A stretch of DNA of 64,000 nt from Mycolicibacterium aichiense (GTDB lineage: Bacteria; Actinomycetota; Actinomycetes; Mycobacteriales; Mycobacteriaceae). Below the pieces are notes generated by a model, which made no database searches, was not told the DNA's origin, and worked only from the letters and a program-made list of their open reading frames with translations. The position numbers were made by a program, and so were the translations under genes. Every line of letters begins with the position of its first letter. Within the stretch, counting starts at the first letter, position 1. The DNA is taken from positions 4,960,001-5,024,000 of the forward strand of contig NZ_AP022561.1 of the NCBI RefSeq assembly GCF_010726245.1, in the 5' to 3' direction. Shown here in pieces: positions 16,947-25,751 of the stretch.

Positions 16947-17618
16947 TCACAGTCCTCGGGTGGCTTGGGCGAACCGACTCGACGGCGAGCAGGCGGCACG
17001 GACGGCAGGAATGTCGTCGACGGCGTCGACGTCGTGCAGTTCCTCGACAAGGGTCACGGGAATACCGGTGTGCTCCAGCGCGGCAAGCGTTACAGCGCCG
17101 GTGTCGGACTGCGACATGGGCACATCGCGCAGACAGCCGGCACTCGCGCCGTCGGACACGCCGAGCACCCACCACCCGCCGTCACGCGCCATTCCGAGGA
17201 CGGCCGATGCGTCGATCAGCCGGTGGGCGCATGCGGTGAGAAGCTCCGCGCTCACCTGCGGGGTGTCCATCCCGATCTGCAGCACCGGCTGACGAACCGT
17301 CGCGGCGTCGGTGTGCGCATTGGCCAGCCGGTCGGCGAAGTCGTCACCGCGTTGCGGGATCACGGTGAAGTCGGCGAGCCGATCACGTATTTCACCAGCC
17401 CGGCAGGCGTGATCCAGCTCGCCGGTCATCGCGACCACCCGATGGGTGACCGGGGTCTCGGCCACCGCGTCGAGGGTGTCCAGCAGCGCGGCGGCGGCGA
17501 TGTCGGCCGCGGCCCGGTCCCCCACCGTCGCCGCCAACCGGGTCTTGGCGAGTCCGGGTATCGGCGCTTTGGCCACCACCAGCACGGTGACCGGGATCGG
17601 TGCCGGGCTTGGCGTCAC
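16947..17618 (-). CDS. TIGR04282-type glycosyltransferase (DUF2064, Rv0540-like)
   Basis: A 223-residue GT-A-like nucleotidyl/glycosyl transferase. The N-terminal VLVVAKAPIPGLAKTRLA (~residues 12-29) is the family signature. The middle LQIGMDTPQVSAELL supplies a D-containing metal/donor motif, and LGMARDGGWWVLGVSDG follows. Proteins of this TIGR family are named from arsenosugar synthesis in cyanobacteria, but their role in mycobacteria is unproven. The GTG start at 17618 overlaps the GT2 stop. The order with the GT2 gene matches Rv0539-Rv0540. Confidence 0.85.
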   Translation of the reverse strand: MTPSPAPIPVTVLVVAKAPIPGLAKTRLAATVGDRAAADIAAAALLDTLDAVAETPVTHRVVAMTGELDHACRAGEIRDRLADFTVIPQRGDDFADRLANAHTDAATVRQPVLQIGMDTPQVSAELLTACAHRLIDASAVLGMARDGGWWVLGVSDGASAGCLRDVPMSQSDTGAVTLAALEHTGIPVTLVEELHDVDAVDDIPAVRAACSPSSRFAQATRGL

Positions 17619-18271
17619 GAAATGACCTTCCAGAAGTCGACGGCGGCGGTGAAGCTTCCTCGCACCGACCCGCTGACCTTCGATTTACCGCCGACCCGCG
17701 GGCCGTAGTCGACGTCAACCTCCACCACACGCCATCCCGCGGCAGCGGCACGGACCAGTAATTCCAGCGGATACCCCGAACGGCGGTCGACTACCCCGAG
17801 CGTCAGCAACGCGTCACGCCTGGCCACCCGCATCGGCGCGATGTCATGGACCGGCAGCCGATGCCGGGTCCGCAACCGCCAGCACACCGCCGCGGTACCC
17901 AAACGGGCATGCCAGGGCCATGTCACCCCGGGCAGCGGACGGCGCCGGCCGGTCACCATGTCGGCGCCATCCTCCAGCGCGGCGACCAGCCGCGGCAGGT
18001 CGGCGGGGTCCAGCGAACCGTCACCGTCGAGCACCGCGACGATGGGCGTGGTGGCCGCCAGCACCCCGGCGTGAACCGCGGATCCGTAGCCCGGCCGGGA
18101 TTCGCGGACCACATCGGCTCCGTGCTGCTCAGCGACCTGCGCGGTGCCGTCGGTGCTGTTGTTGTCCACGACCAGAGCGCGGTAACCAGCCGGCATTGCG
18201 GCCAGCACGGTGGGCAGCGAATCCGCCTCGTTCAGGCAGGGCAGCACCACCGTGACCGGACAGTCGGGCAT
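17615..18271 (-). CDS. Glycosyltransferase family 2 (Rv0539-like)
   Basis: A GT2 enzyme of 218 residues. It has VTVVLPCLNEADSLP at residues 5-19, VVDNNSTDGTA near 35, the DXD-type metal motif LDGDGS near 84-89, and VTGRRRPLPGVTWPWHARL as the acceptor-side region. It is soluble with no C-terminal TM pair, unlike many polyprenyl-phosphate GT2s. ATG 18271 (MPDCPVTVV) is preferred to the longer frame from 18322. It is the first gene of a five-gene minus-strand operon with 4-bp overlaps or near-abutting joins. Confidence 0.87.
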   Translation of the reverse strand: MPDCPVTVVLPCLNEADSLPTVLAAMPAGYRALVVDNNSTDGTAQVAEQHGADVVRESRPGYGSAVHAGVLAATTPIVAVLDGDGSLDPADLPRLVAALEDGADMVTGRRRPLPGVTWPWHARLGTAAVCWRLRTRHRLPVHDIAPMRVARRDALLTLGVVDRRSGYPLELLVRAAAAGWRVVEVDVDYGPRVGGKSKVSGSVRGSFTAAVDFWKVIS

Positions 18272-18371
18272 AGGAGCCAACCTAGGCGAGCATTGGCGAA
18301 TCTGCGCGTGAGGGAATGACAAAATCGTGACGTTGGTGCAGGTGAAGGCTGCTGTTGGCTAACCTTTTCCT

Positions 18372-19076
18372 ATGCCCGCACGTGTGCTCATCGCCGACGA
18401 CGACACCGTCGTCCGTGACGTGGTGCGCCGTTACCTCGAGCGCGACGGCCTGGAAGTGGCAGTGGCGGGTGACGGAAGCGAGGCTCTGCGGGTGCTGGGA
18501 ACCCAGCGCATCGACGTCGCGGTGCTGGACGTGATGATGCCCGGACCAAACGGTCTGTCGCTGTGCCGGACCCTGCGCCAGCACGGCGACTTCAGCGTGC
18601 CGGTGATCCTGCTGACCGCCCTCGGCGAGGAAGAGGATCGCATTGCCGGTCTGGAAGCCGGCGCCGACGACTACCTGACCAAGCCGTTCAGCCCGCGCGA
18701 GCTCGCGCTGCGGGTGCGCTCGGTGTTGCGGCGGGCACCGGCGCCCGCGGCTGCTCTCCCGCTGGAGATGACCGTCGGTGATCTGACGGTGTCGACTGCG
18801 GCACGTGCCGTGCAGATCGACGGCAAACCGGTGGGGTTGACCAATCGTGAATTCGATCTGCTGCTGTTCTTCCTGACGCACACCGACACCGTCTTCTCCC
18901 GCGAGGAGTTGCTGCAGCAGGTGTGGCATTGGGACTTCGGTGACTTGTCGACCGTCACCGTGCACGTCAAGCGCTTGCGGTCCAAGCTCGGCGATCATCA
19001 CCGCGTACAAACGGTCTGGGGCCGTGGGTATCTGTGGCGCGGTGAAGCCGGCGGCGGTGACCGTGCCACAGCATGA
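18372..19076 (+). CDS. OmpR-family response regulator
   Basis: A 234-residue response regulator. The receiver domain (residues ~4-118) has the acidic pocket DDD at 9-11, phospho-acceptor Asp53 in [37 protein letters not shown] with the switch Thr and Lys, and a C-terminal winged helix (~135-225) ending [13 protein letters not shown]. It is cotranscribed with the histidine kinase, whose start lies inside its 3' end. It is divergent from the GT2 operon with a 100-bp gap. The target genes and stimulus are unknown. Confidence 0.93.
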   Translation: MPARVLIADDDTVVRDVVRRYLERDGLEVAVAGDGSEALRVLGTQRIDVAVLDVMMPGPNGLSLCRTLRQHGDFSVPVILLTALGEEEDRIAGLEAGADDYLTKPFSPRELALRVRSVLRRAPAPAAALPLEMTVGDLTVSTAARAVQIDGKPVGLTNREFDLLLFFLTHTDTVFSREELLQQVWHWDFGDLSTVTVHVKRLRSKLGDHHRVQTVWGRGYLWRGEAGGGDRATA

Positions 19077-20085
19077 TCTGGCCCAGATCGCGGTACTTGC
19101 GCTGGCCTGCTCGCTGCCCGTAGTTCTGTTGGGCGCGTTGGTCATCCGGCTGGCCAGGTCCTGGTCGATGACGGTCACGATGGTGGCGCTGGTGTTGATC
19201 CCGACGCTGGCGACCCTGACCGGCGTGCTGGGCGCCAGCGGCTTCATGATCACCTCCACGTTCGCGTCGATCGCCGTCGTGCTGCTGATCGTGGCGATCG
19301 TGACACTGCCCGCTGCGGTGATGCTGGCCCGCTATCAGGCCCGCCGGACGGTCTGGGAGCAAGAGATTCACGACGCCGAGCGGACGGCCGAGCAGTCCAG
19401 ACGCCGGTTGGTGGCGTTCGTCAGCCATGACCTGCGCACCCCGCTGGCCGGTATCCGCGCACTGGCCGAGGCGATCGCCGACGGGGTGGTCAGCGACGAC
19501 GAGGTGCGGGTGCAAGCCAAGCACATTGAACAAGAATCGGTTCGACTCTCCGAGATGGTCGACGACCTGTTCGAGATGTCGAAGATCAACGCCGGAGCGG
19601 TCCACGCGCCATACGAGAAGGTGGCCCTCGACGAGGTCGTCGACGACGTGATCGCCGCGCACAGAATCGCCGCGGAGCGCGCCGGGGTGCACCTGACCGC
19701 GTCGGTACCGGCCGACCCCGTCCGGGTGATCGGCAGCGATCGGGCGCTGGTGCGAGTGCTGTCGAATCTGGTGGCGAACGCGATCGCGCACACCCCGTCC
19801 GGCGGGGCGGTGACTTTGGCACTCGGCAGCGACGCCGGCGGGGCGTGGGCGCGGGTGGACGACACCGGCGTCGGGATCGACGAGACGGACCTGCCGCGGG
19901 TGTTCGACGTCGCCTACCGCGGGTCGAACGGCCGTGTCCCGCGTGAGGATTCGTCGCTGCCCAGCGGCTCGGGCCTGGGCTTGGCGATTGCGGCCGGGCT
20001 GGTGCAGGCGCACCACGGAACGCTGTCGGCGCACAACACCGCGCACGGGGCCCGCTTCGAGGTCCGGCTACCGAAGTCGGAGTGA
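19042..20085 (+). CDS. Membrane sensor histidine kinase
   Basis: A histidine kinase of 347 residues. Three hydrophobic segments (~13-36, 43-62, 70-96) have almost no extracytoplasmic loop, suggesting sensing within or near the membrane. The HisKA domain has phospho-accepting His129 in [12 protein letters not shown], followed by an HATPase domain with the N box [18 protein letters not shown] and GSGLGLAIA. No HAMP domain is evident. GTG 19042 overlaps the regulator by 35 bp; GTG 19057 and 19063 are alternatives. It is the partner of the upstream OmpR-type regulator. Confidence 0.9.
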   Translation: MKPAAVTVPQHDLAQIAVLALACSLPVVLLGALVIRLARSWSMTVTMVALVLIPTLATLTGVLGASGFMITSTFASIAVVLLIVAIVTLPAAVMLARYQARRTVWEQEIHDAERTAEQSRRRLVAFVSHDLRTPLAGIRALAEAIADGVVSDDEVRVQAKHIEQESVRLSEMVDDLFEMSKINAGAVHAPYEKVALDEVVDDVIAAHRIAAERAGVHLTASVPADPVRVIGSDRALVRVLSNLVANAIAHTPSGGAVTLALGSDAGGAWARVDDTGVGIDETDLPRVFDVAYRGSNGRVPREDSSLPSGSGLGLAIAAGLVQAHHGTLSAHNTAHGARFEVRLPKSE

Positions 20086-20168
20086 GCACGTTCGCCGAGA
20101 TCGACGTTGTGCAGCGATCCACTCGAACTTCTCCGGCGAAACGGCGGTTTGGGCGTAGCCTGGTCGAG

Positions 20169-20789
20169 ATGTCCGTAGCCCAGCGTGAACGTGCCGCCCT
20201 CGTCGCCGCCTTACGCGACGTCGGACCAGACGCACCGACCTTGTGTGAGGGCTGGTCGGCCCGAGATCTCGCCGCGCACTTGATGGTTCGCGAGTATCGC
20301 GTCGATGCCGCACCTGGCATCCTCATTCCGCTGTTCGCCGGGCACACCGCCAAGGTGCAGGACGCGGTGGCCACTCAGACGCAATGGGACGACCTGGTGG
20401 ACAAGGTGGCCGCCGGTCCGCCGCTCTACTCGCCGCTCAAGCTGGTCGATTCGGTGGCCAATGTCGCCGAGATGTTCATCCACCACGAAGACATTCGCCG
20501 CGCCCAGCCGGACTGGCAGCCGCGGGTGCTGGACGCGGAACTGTCCGCAAAGTTGCGGCGGACTCTGGGGATGATGGCCCGGCTGACGCTGGCCAAGATG
20601 CCGGCCCGCGTCCAGCTGCGCACCCCGGACGGTAAGACCGTGCTGACCGCCGGTCACGGCCCGGCCGTGACGGTGACCGGCGCTGCCGAGGAACTGCTGC
20701 TGTTCGCGACCGGACGGCCGGCCCACGTCGACTTCGACGGCGACCCGTCCGACGTGCAGGCCGTGAAAGCCGCACCGAAGGGGCTCTAG
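20169..20789 (+). CDS. TIGR03085-family putative metal-binding protein
   Basis: A 206-residue protein of the DinB/maleylpyruvate-isomerase-like four-helix fold. The N-terminal region LCEGWSARDLAAHLMVREYRVD carries a conserved His, and VANVAEMFIHHEDIRRAQP carries the paired histidines that would complete a metal site. This is the actinobacterial TIGR03085 pattern; related proteins act on mycothiol or bacillithiol adducts, though that is not shown for this subfamily. ATG 20169 (MSVAQRERAAL) is chosen. It follows the histidine kinase in the same direction by 83 bp. Confidence 0.83.
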   Translation: MSVAQRERAALVAALRDVGPDAPTLCEGWSARDLAAHLMVREYRVDAAPGILIPLFAGHTAKVQDAVATQTQWDDLVDKVAAGPPLYSPLKLVDSVANVAEMFIHHEDIRRAQPDWQPRVLDAELSAKLRRTLGMMARLTLAKMPARVQLRTPDGKTVLTAGHGPAVTVTGAAEELLLFATGRPAHVDFDGDPSDVQAVKAAPKGL

Positions 20790-20791
20790 GT

Positions 20792-21919
20792 TCAGTCGCC
20801 GAGTGACCTGCTGAGCCGCTCGGCGGCGGCGAGGTAATCCTCGATGAACTCCAGAACCACCTCGCGGGCCGGCTTGACCTTGTTCATCAGCCCGACGCCC
20901 TGGCCGACGAAATAGGTCGCCAGCGCCTGAGCACCCGGGTGGCCGCCTTCGGCGAGCTTGTCGATCCGGCGCAACACCGGCTCGGCGATCATGTTCTGCA
21001 GCGGCAGCGGCAGCGGCTGGCGACCGCCCTCATGCGGTGCCCACGCATCGGTCCAATCCGAAACCAGTTGGCGCGACGGCTTTCCCGTGCGGCCGGCCGA
21101 CCGAACCGTGTCCCGCGACGTCGCGGCCAGGAACTTCTGCACGGTATACGGGGCCGTCTCGGCTTCCTCGGTGGTAAGCCACACCGAACCCGTCCAGGCG
21201 CCGGCCGCACCCAGCGCAACGGAGGCGGCCATCTGCCGACCGGTCACGATCCCGCCCGCAGCGAGAACCGGCACCGGCTTTCCGATCGCCTCTATCGCCT
21301 CGATGACTTCGGGAATGAGCACCAGAGTGGTCACTTCACCGCAGTGACCGCCTGCCTCGGTGCCCTGCGCGACGATCAGGTCCACGCCTGCGTTGACCTG
21401 TTTGATCGCATGCTCCTTGGCGCCGACGAGCGCCGCAACGGGGATGCCGGTCTGCTTGCCGGCCTCGATCATGTAGTCCGGCGGGACGCCAAGTGCGTTG
21501 GCCATCAACTTGATCGGATGGCTCAGCGAGACGTCGAGCAGGCTCGCGCCGGTGTCCCCGCTCAGTGACGACGCGGCCATCCGCGGCTGATCGCTGACGT
21601 CGATGTCGTGGGCGGCGAGCAGTTCGTTGATGAAGCTGCGGAAATCCTCGGGGATGCGCTCGGCGAGCTGACCGAACGACAGGTTCTCGCCCTTGCCCTC
21701 GAACTTGGCGGGCACGATGATGTCCACGCCGTAGGGCTTGCCCTTCACCTGCTCGTCGATCCAGGTGAGCTCCTGGTGCAGCTGATCGGGGGTGTAGGCG
21801 GTGCCGCCGAGCACACCGAAGCCGCCCGCGTTGGTCACCGCGGCTACGACGTCGCGGCAGTGGCTGAAGGCGAACAGGGGGAAATCGATGCCGAACTGGT
21901 CACAGATCTCAGTCTTCAC
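20792..21919 (-). CDS. Nitronate monooxygenase-like flavoprotein (NPD family)
   Basis: A TIM-barrel FMN enzyme of 375 residues in the 2-nitropropane dioxygenase family. Features are GIDFPLFAFSHCRDVVAAVTNAGGFGVLGG at the N-terminus (in two parts), VDLIVAQGTEAGGHCGEV with the phosphate/flavin-binding region (~residues 215-235), and PVLAAGGIVTGRQMAASVALGAAG. The GTG start at 21919 (MKTEICDQFG) is chosen over a frame extending to 21955 that would enter the hairpin region. It is downstream of ahpCD but separated by a terminator-like hairpin, so it is probably a separate unit. The physiological substrate is unknown. Confidence 0.88.
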   Translation of the reverse strand: MKTEICDQFGIDFPLFAFSHCRDVVAAVTNAGGFGVLGGTAYTPDQLHQELTWIDEQVKGKPYGVDIIVPAKFEGKGENLSFGQLAERIPEDFRSFINELLAAHDIDVSDQPRMAASSLSGDTGASLLDVSLSHPIKLMANALGVPPDYMIEAGKQTGIPVAALVGAKEHAIKQVNAGVDLIVAQGTEAGGHCGEVTTLVLIPEVIEAIEAIGKPVPVLAAGGIVTGRQMAASVALGAAGAWTGSVWLTTEEAETAPYTVQKFLAATSRDTVRSAGRTGKPSRQLVSDWTDAWAPHEGGRQPLPLPLQNMIAEPVLRRIDKLAEGGHPGAQALATYFVGQGVGLMNKVKPAREVVLEFIEDYLAAAERLSRSLGD

Positions 21920-21939
21920 GCCGCCCAGTATGCGCTCGA

Positions 21940-21975
21940 CCCCCTTCCCGACCAACTACCGGGTTGGGAAGGGGG
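21940..21975 (-). terminator. Terminator-like hairpin after ahpD
   Basis: A 14-bp inverted repeat (arms CCCCCTTCCCGACC and GGTTGGGAAGGGGG, one G-T type mismatch) with an 8-nt loop lies 17 bp after the ahpD stop on the minus strand and 21 bp before the NPD-family start. There is no T-tract, as is common for mycobacterial terminators. It probably ends the ahpC-ahpD transcript. Confidence 0.6.
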
Positions 21976-21991
21976 CCGGCCGCTATTCGAA

Positions 21992-22525
21992 TCAGGCAGT
22001 GGCGAGCGCCTGCGTGGTGAGCAGGGCCTGTGCCACCCCGGACACGATCGACGCGACCCGGATGGCCTCGAAGATCGACGTCCGCGACACGTCCGCGTCG
22101 CGGAGCTCCTTCTCATGGGCGGCCAGGCACTGATCGCAGCCGTTGATCGCGGACACGGCCAGTGACCACAGCTCGAAATCGACCTTGGCCACGCCGGGAT
22201 TGGCGATGATGTTCATCCGCAGCCCGGCCCGCAGATCGTCGTAGCGGCCGTCGAGCTGATGCTTGGTGCGGTAGAAGACGTTGTTCATCCCCATGATCGC
22301 GGCAGCGCCCAGCGCGGCGTGGTACGCCTCTTCGGAGAGCACGTCCAGGGCATCCTCGCTCACCTCGCGCAGCAGCTGCTCGGACTTCGTCGCTGCGGCG
22401 GTTGCCACCAAAGCGCCCCACAGTTGCTGTTCGGTCAGCTCGGTCGAACGGACAATGCTGCCCAGGTTGAGCTTGAGATCCTTGGCGTACTCGGGCAATG
22501 CCTCTTTGACGGCGTCGATGCTCAT
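21992..22525 (-). CDS. ahpD: Alkylhydroperoxidase AhpD
   Basis: A 177-residue AhpD that recycles oxidised AhpC using reduced lipoamide. The active-site motif is [15 protein letters not shown] (~residues 127-141), with the CxxC and following His typical of the family. [24 protein letters not shown] (in part) is also highly conserved. ATG 22525 starts 2 bp after the ahpC stop, so the pair is one operon. The frame extends upstream through ahpC, but that part is a shadow. Confidence 0.95.
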   Translation of the reverse strand: MSIDAVKEALPEYAKDLKLNLGSIVRSTELTEQQLWGALVATAAATKSEQLLREVSEDALDVLSEEAYHAALGAAAIMGMNNVFYRTKHQLDGRYDDLRAGLRMNIIANPGVAKVDFELWSLAVSAINGCDQCLAAHEKELRDADVSRTSIFEAIRVASIVSGVAQALLTTQALATA

Positions 22526-22527
22526 GC

Positions 22528-23115
22528 TCAGACCGCCTCGGCCAGCAGCTCGCCGGCGTCGATGGTCGGGTCGCCCTTCTTCCAGTTGCAGGCGCACAGT
22601 TCGTCGGACTGCAGCGCGTCGAGCACCCGCAGCACCTCGTCGACGTTGCGGCCGACCGATCCCGCGGTCACCGAGACGAACTGGATCTCGTTGTTGGGGT
22701 CGACGATGAACGTGGCACGGTCGGCGACGCCGTCGGCGTTGAGCACACCGGTGGCCAGCGCGAGCTCGCGCTTGAGGTCGGACACCATCGGGAACGGCAA
22801 CTTCTTGAGATCCTCGTGCTGCGCGCGCCACTGGAAGTGGACGAACTCGTTGTCCACCGACACCCCGAGCACCTGGGCATCGCGGTCCTCGAACTCGTCG
22901 TTGAGCTTGCCGAACGCGGCGATCTCGGTGGGGCAGACGAACGTGAAGTCCTTGGGCCAGAAGAAGATGATGCGCCACTTGCCCGGGCTGTCCGAGCTGG
23001 TCACCTGAATGAAGTAATCGTCGGGCTGCTGGGCGTTGACCTTCGACAGGTCACCCCCGACAACCGCTTTGAGGTCGTAGGCCGGGAACTGATCCCCGAT
23101 TGTCAACAGAGCCAT
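22528..23115 (-). CDS. ahpC: Alkyl hydroperoxide reductase AhpC (peroxiredoxin)
   Basis: A 195-residue two-Cys peroxiredoxin. The peroxidatic cysteine is in FTFVCPTE (~residue 61) and the resolving cysteines in [13 protein letters not shown] (~174-176). This three-Cys arrangement is the mycobacterial AhpC type. ATG 23115 ([13 protein letters not shown]) is supported by remembered homologues and an upstream GGAG. In M. tuberculosis ahpCD sits elsewhere next to oxyR; here no oxyR gene is adjacent. It detoxifies peroxides and peroxynitrite. Confidence 0.96.
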   Translation of the reverse strand: MALLTIGDQFPAYDLKAVVGGDLSKVNAQQPDDYFIQVTSSDSPGKWRIIFFWPKDFTFVCPTEIAAFGKLNDEFEDRDAQVLGVSVDNEFVHFQWRAQHEDLKKLPFPMVSDLKRELALATGVLNADGVADRATFIVDPNNEIQFVSVTAGSVGRNVDEVLRVLDALQSDELCACNWKKGDPTIDAGELLAEAV

Positions 23116-23142
23116 GATCGTCACCACTCCTTGAATAGCTAA

Positions 23143-23154
23143 ATTGGAACCAAT
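23143..23154. promoter_or_regulatory. Inverted repeat upstream of ahpC
   Basis: ATTGG-AA-CCAAT is a perfect 5-bp inverted repeat with a 2-bp spacer, 27 bp upstream of the ahpC ATG, in a locally AT-rich stretch. It may be an operator or part of the promoter. It does not match a regulator site I can name with confidence. Confidence 0.3.
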
Positions 23155-23289
23155 CCAGATTCTGCCATCGCGGTGGGGTTTAGTCAGCGCTCCCCGCGCC
23201 GAAGGTGACGATTGTCACCAGTTCCGGTGACCATGGACATGGTCCATGAAATACCCACGGAGCGAAGGGATTTAAAGCTGTGGCACAGG

Positions 23290-24321
23290 TCACGCCCGCA
23301 GTGGCGCGAAGGCGAATTCCCGGAGTCCCTGGTCCGGATCGACCCGGGCCCGGAAGCCCAGCGACTCGGCGGCCAGGGCGGGATCGGCGACGATGTGCCG
23401 GACATCGCCGCTTCGGTACTGTCCGGTGACCACCGGCGCCGGCCCACCCCGAGCCTCGCAGATACGCGAGGCGACCGTCATGATCGAGACCGGCCGCCCC
23501 GAGCACACGTTGGCCGCGAGAAATCCGCCGGCCTCCGAGCGCACGGCCGCGACGTTGGCCGCCGCGACGTCCTCGACGTGCACGAAATCTCGCATCTGGC
23601 CGCCGTCTTCGAAAACCCTTGGCGGCTCGCCCTTTTCGAGCGAGGACCGGAAGATCGCAGCCACTCCCGAGTACGGGGTGTCACGAGGCATGCCGGGGCC
23701 GTACACATTGTGGTAGCGCAGGGCGACCACCGAGCCGCCGGTGGATTCGGCCCACGCCAGCGCGTAATGCTCCTGAGCCGCCTTGCTGGCGGCATACAGG
23801 CTGCGGGGGCGCAGCGGCGCGTCCTCACCGACCAGCTGCCACTGCAGTTCCTCACCACCGACGGGGCAGCGATGTTCGAATACGCCGCCATCGAGATCGG
23901 CCCGGGTGCGCGGCAGTGGTTCGACGGCACCGTGTTCGGGGCAGCGGTATCCGCCCTGGCCGTAGACCACCATCGACGACGCCAACACCAGCCGCTGCAC
24001 GCCGGCGGCGAACATCTGCGCCAGCAGAACCGCGGTCCCGTAGTCGTTGTGACTCCCGTAGGACGGCGCGTCGGCGGCATTGACTCCGGCCCCCACCACA
24101 GCGGCCTGGTGGCATACGACGTCGACCCCGGATAGCAAGGGCGCCAAGGCATCCGCATCCCGCACATCGACCCGGGATGTGTCGTCGGGCAGTTCGGCAC
24201 CGGGACCGTGTGCGGCGTCGAGCATGATGTCGGCCGCCACCACCTCGTGGCCGTCGGCATTCAGCGCCGCGCGCACCCGGCTGCCGATGAACCCGGCCGC
24301 GCCGGTCAGCAGGACCCTCAT
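23290..24321 (-). CDS. NAD-dependent sugar epimerase/dehydratase (Rv0536/GalE3-like)
   Basis: An extended SDR of 343 residues. The glycine-rich motif LLTGAAGFIGSR is at residues 4-15 and SLYAASKAAQEHYALAW holds the Y-x3-K catalytic pair (~185). ALRYHNVYGPGMPRDTPYSG and DFVHVEDVAAANVAAV are typical of nucleotide-sugar epimerases. ATG 24321 shares ATGA with the stop of the upstream phosphorylase gene, as in Rv0535-Rv0536 from memory. The sugar-nucleotide substrate is not determined by sequence; the name GalE3 is positional. Confidence 0.87.
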   Translation of the reverse strand: MRVLLTGAAGFIGSRVRAALNADGHEVVAADIMLDAAHGPGAELPDDTSRVDVRDADALAPLLSGVDVVCHQAAVVGAGVNAADAPSYGSHNDYGTAVLLAQMFAAGVQRLVLASSMVVYGQGGYRCPEHGAVEPLPRTRADLDGGVFEHRCPVGGEELQWQLVGEDAPLRPRSLYAASKAAQEHYALAWAESTGGSVVALRYHNVYGPGMPRDTPYSGVAAIFRSSLEKGEPPRVFEDGGQMRDFVHVEDVAAANVAAVRSEAGGFLAANVCSGRPVSIMTVASRICEARGGPAPVVTGQYRSGDVRHIVADPALAAESLGFRARVDPDQGLREFAFAPLRA

Positions 24322-25094
24322 GGCAGGTCGAACGGCAACTCGACGCCTTCGTGCGCGAGGCAGTGCTCGCACACGCGATCAGACGCCACTTGGTCGATGG
24401 CTTCCAGCACCAACTGCTTGAACGGCCCCATGTTCTTCTCGAACTCCGCGAAGACGTCGATCGCGCGAACACCTGCCCCGACATCCACGCCGGCATCCAG
24501 ATCGGTCACCAAAGCAATTGCCGCATAACACATCTCCAGCTCCCGGGCGAGCACCGCCTCGGGGTACCCGGTCATGTTGATCAGGCTGAACCCCTCGCGC
24601 GCGAACCACTGGCTCTCGGCACGGGTGGAGAACCGCGGCCCCTGCACCACCACCATGGTGCCGCCGTCGACCACACCGGGCAGCCCGGTCGCCGCCGAGC
24701 GCAGCGTCGGGCAGTACGGATCGGCGAAGCCGACATGGATACCGCCGGAATCGAAGTAGGTGTCGAGCCGGCCCCGGGTTCGGTCGACCAACTGATCGGG
24801 CACGACGACGGCGCCGGGCCCGAGCTCGGGAGTGAGGCTGCCGACCGCGCACGGCCCGAACACCCGCCGCACACCGAGAGCGCGCAAGGCCCACATGTTG
24901 GCGCGGTACGGCACCGCGTGCGGCGAGAACTCATGGCTCAAGCCGTGTCGGGGCAGGAATGCCACCTCATGCTGGCCGACCCGGCCGACCGTGATCGGAG
25001 CACTTGGCTCACCGTAGGGCGTATCCAGGTTGACGCTGCGCGCGTCGGACGAGAAGAAGGTGTAGAAACCGCTGCCGCCGATTACTCCGAGCAT
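24318..25094 (-). CDS. S-methyl-5'-thioadenosine phosphorylase
   Basis: A purine phosphorylase of the PNP/MTAP class with 258 residues. It has LGVIGGSGFY at residues 2-11, the phosphate-binding LPRHGLSHEFSPHAVPYRAN (~46-65), GTMVVVQGPRFSTRAES, and the substrate loop SLINMTGYPEAVLARELEMCY. The last stretch, with Met in MTGYPE, is the MTA-type signature. It phosphorolyses methylthioadenosine for methionine salvage. ATG 25094 is chosen. M. tuberculosis Rv0535 is called pnp but belongs to this class. Confidence 0.9.
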   Translation of the reverse strand: MLGVIGGSGFYTFFSSDARSVNLDTPYGEPSAPITVGRVGQHEVAFLPRHGLSHEFSPHAVPYRANMWALRALGVRRVFGPCAVGSLTPELGPGAVVVPDQLVDRTRGRLDTYFDSGGIHVGFADPYCPTLRSAATGLPGVVDGGTMVVVQGPRFSTRAESQWFAREGFSLINMTGYPEAVLARELEMCYAAIALVTDLDAGVDVGAGVRAIDVFAEFEKNMGPFKQLVLEAIDQVASDRVCEHCLAHEGVELPFDLP

Positions 25095-25128
25095 TCGACC
25101 ATTGTGCAGGCAGTTCCGATCTTGCCGG

Positions 25129-25659
25129 TCACTGGCTGTCGGACGTCTCCCCGGTTGCACCGGCCGCCTTCAACCGGGCGCTGATCCGCCGGCAACCGTC
25201 GCCGAGCGCGATCATCTGGTTCCTGCTCAGCTCGTCGAGGAAATGCGCACGCACCACGCGGGCGTAGGTTTCCAACGACGCGGCGATCAACCGGAGACCG
25301 TCGCGGGTTATCGTCGCCAGCACCCGCCGACCGTCGTCGCTGCTCGCCTCCCGGTCGACCAGCCGGCGCCGCTCGAGGCGCTGGATCTGCTGGGTCAACG
25401 CACTCGGCGTGACCATCAGCATCTCGGCCAGAGCACCCATCGGGCTCGGGCCATGACTCTTCAGATGGGTCAGCAATTGGACGTCGGCGAGGCTCAACTG
25501 GTGGTGATGCAGCAGGGCTCGATTGACCATTGCGTGCAATGCAATGGCGACCGACTCGAACTGCACCCACGCGTGGGCCTCGACATCGTCGAAGCCCAGT
25601 CTGTGGCGGCGTTGTTGAACCAATCGACGGCCTACGTCACCCGGTCGACGTGTCGACAC
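25129..25659 (-). CDS. MarR-family transcriptional regulator
   Basis: A winged-helix regulator of about 176 residues. QLSLADVQLLTHLKSHGPSP leads to the recognition helix PSALTQQIQRLERRRLVDRE, and the wing SSDDGRRVLATIT follows. This order is typical MarR. GTG 25659 (MSTRRPGDVGRR) is chosen because GAGGA lies just before it. The frame extends to ATG 25704, but that overlaps the hairpin at 25689-25721. The last gene upstream is the GjpA-like protein. Target genes are unknown. Confidence 0.82.
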   Translation of the reverse strand: MSTRRPGDVGRRLVQQRRHRLGFDDVEAHAWVQFESVAIALHAMVNRALLHHHQLSLADVQLLTHLKSHGPSPMGALAEMLMVTPSALTQQIQRLERRRLVDREASSDDGRRVLATITRDGLRLIAASLETYARVVRAHFLDELSRNQMIALGDGCRRISARLKAAGATGETSDSQ

Positions 25660-25688
25660 AGATCCTCGCTTGACCTTTCGGAACGGAG

Positions 25689-25721
25689 GGTGGCCCCCGG
25701 TCACATGGACCGGGGGCCACC
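25689..25721 (-). terminator. Perfect 14-bp hairpin after the GjpA-like gene
   Basis: Arms GGTGGCCCCCGGTC and GACCGGGGGCCACC are perfectly complementary around a 5-nt loop. The hairpin begins 30 bp after the stop of the minus-strand GjpA-like gene (25752). It has no T-tract. It most likely terminates that transcript before the MarR gene. Confidence 0.7.
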
Positions 25722-25751
25722 GCTCACCTCATAACGACCACTGGACGCCGG

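Noticed and set aside
23116..23289. A divergent oxyR gene or OxyR site before ahpC
   Set aside because: The gap is only 174 bp, the next gene on the left-reading side is the epimerase, and no LysR-type coding sequence or clear T-N11-A site was found.
25660..25704. Upstream ATG 25704 as the MarR start
   Set aside because: It would place the first codons inside the perfect terminator hairpin; GTG 25659 with a nearby GAGGA is a better start.
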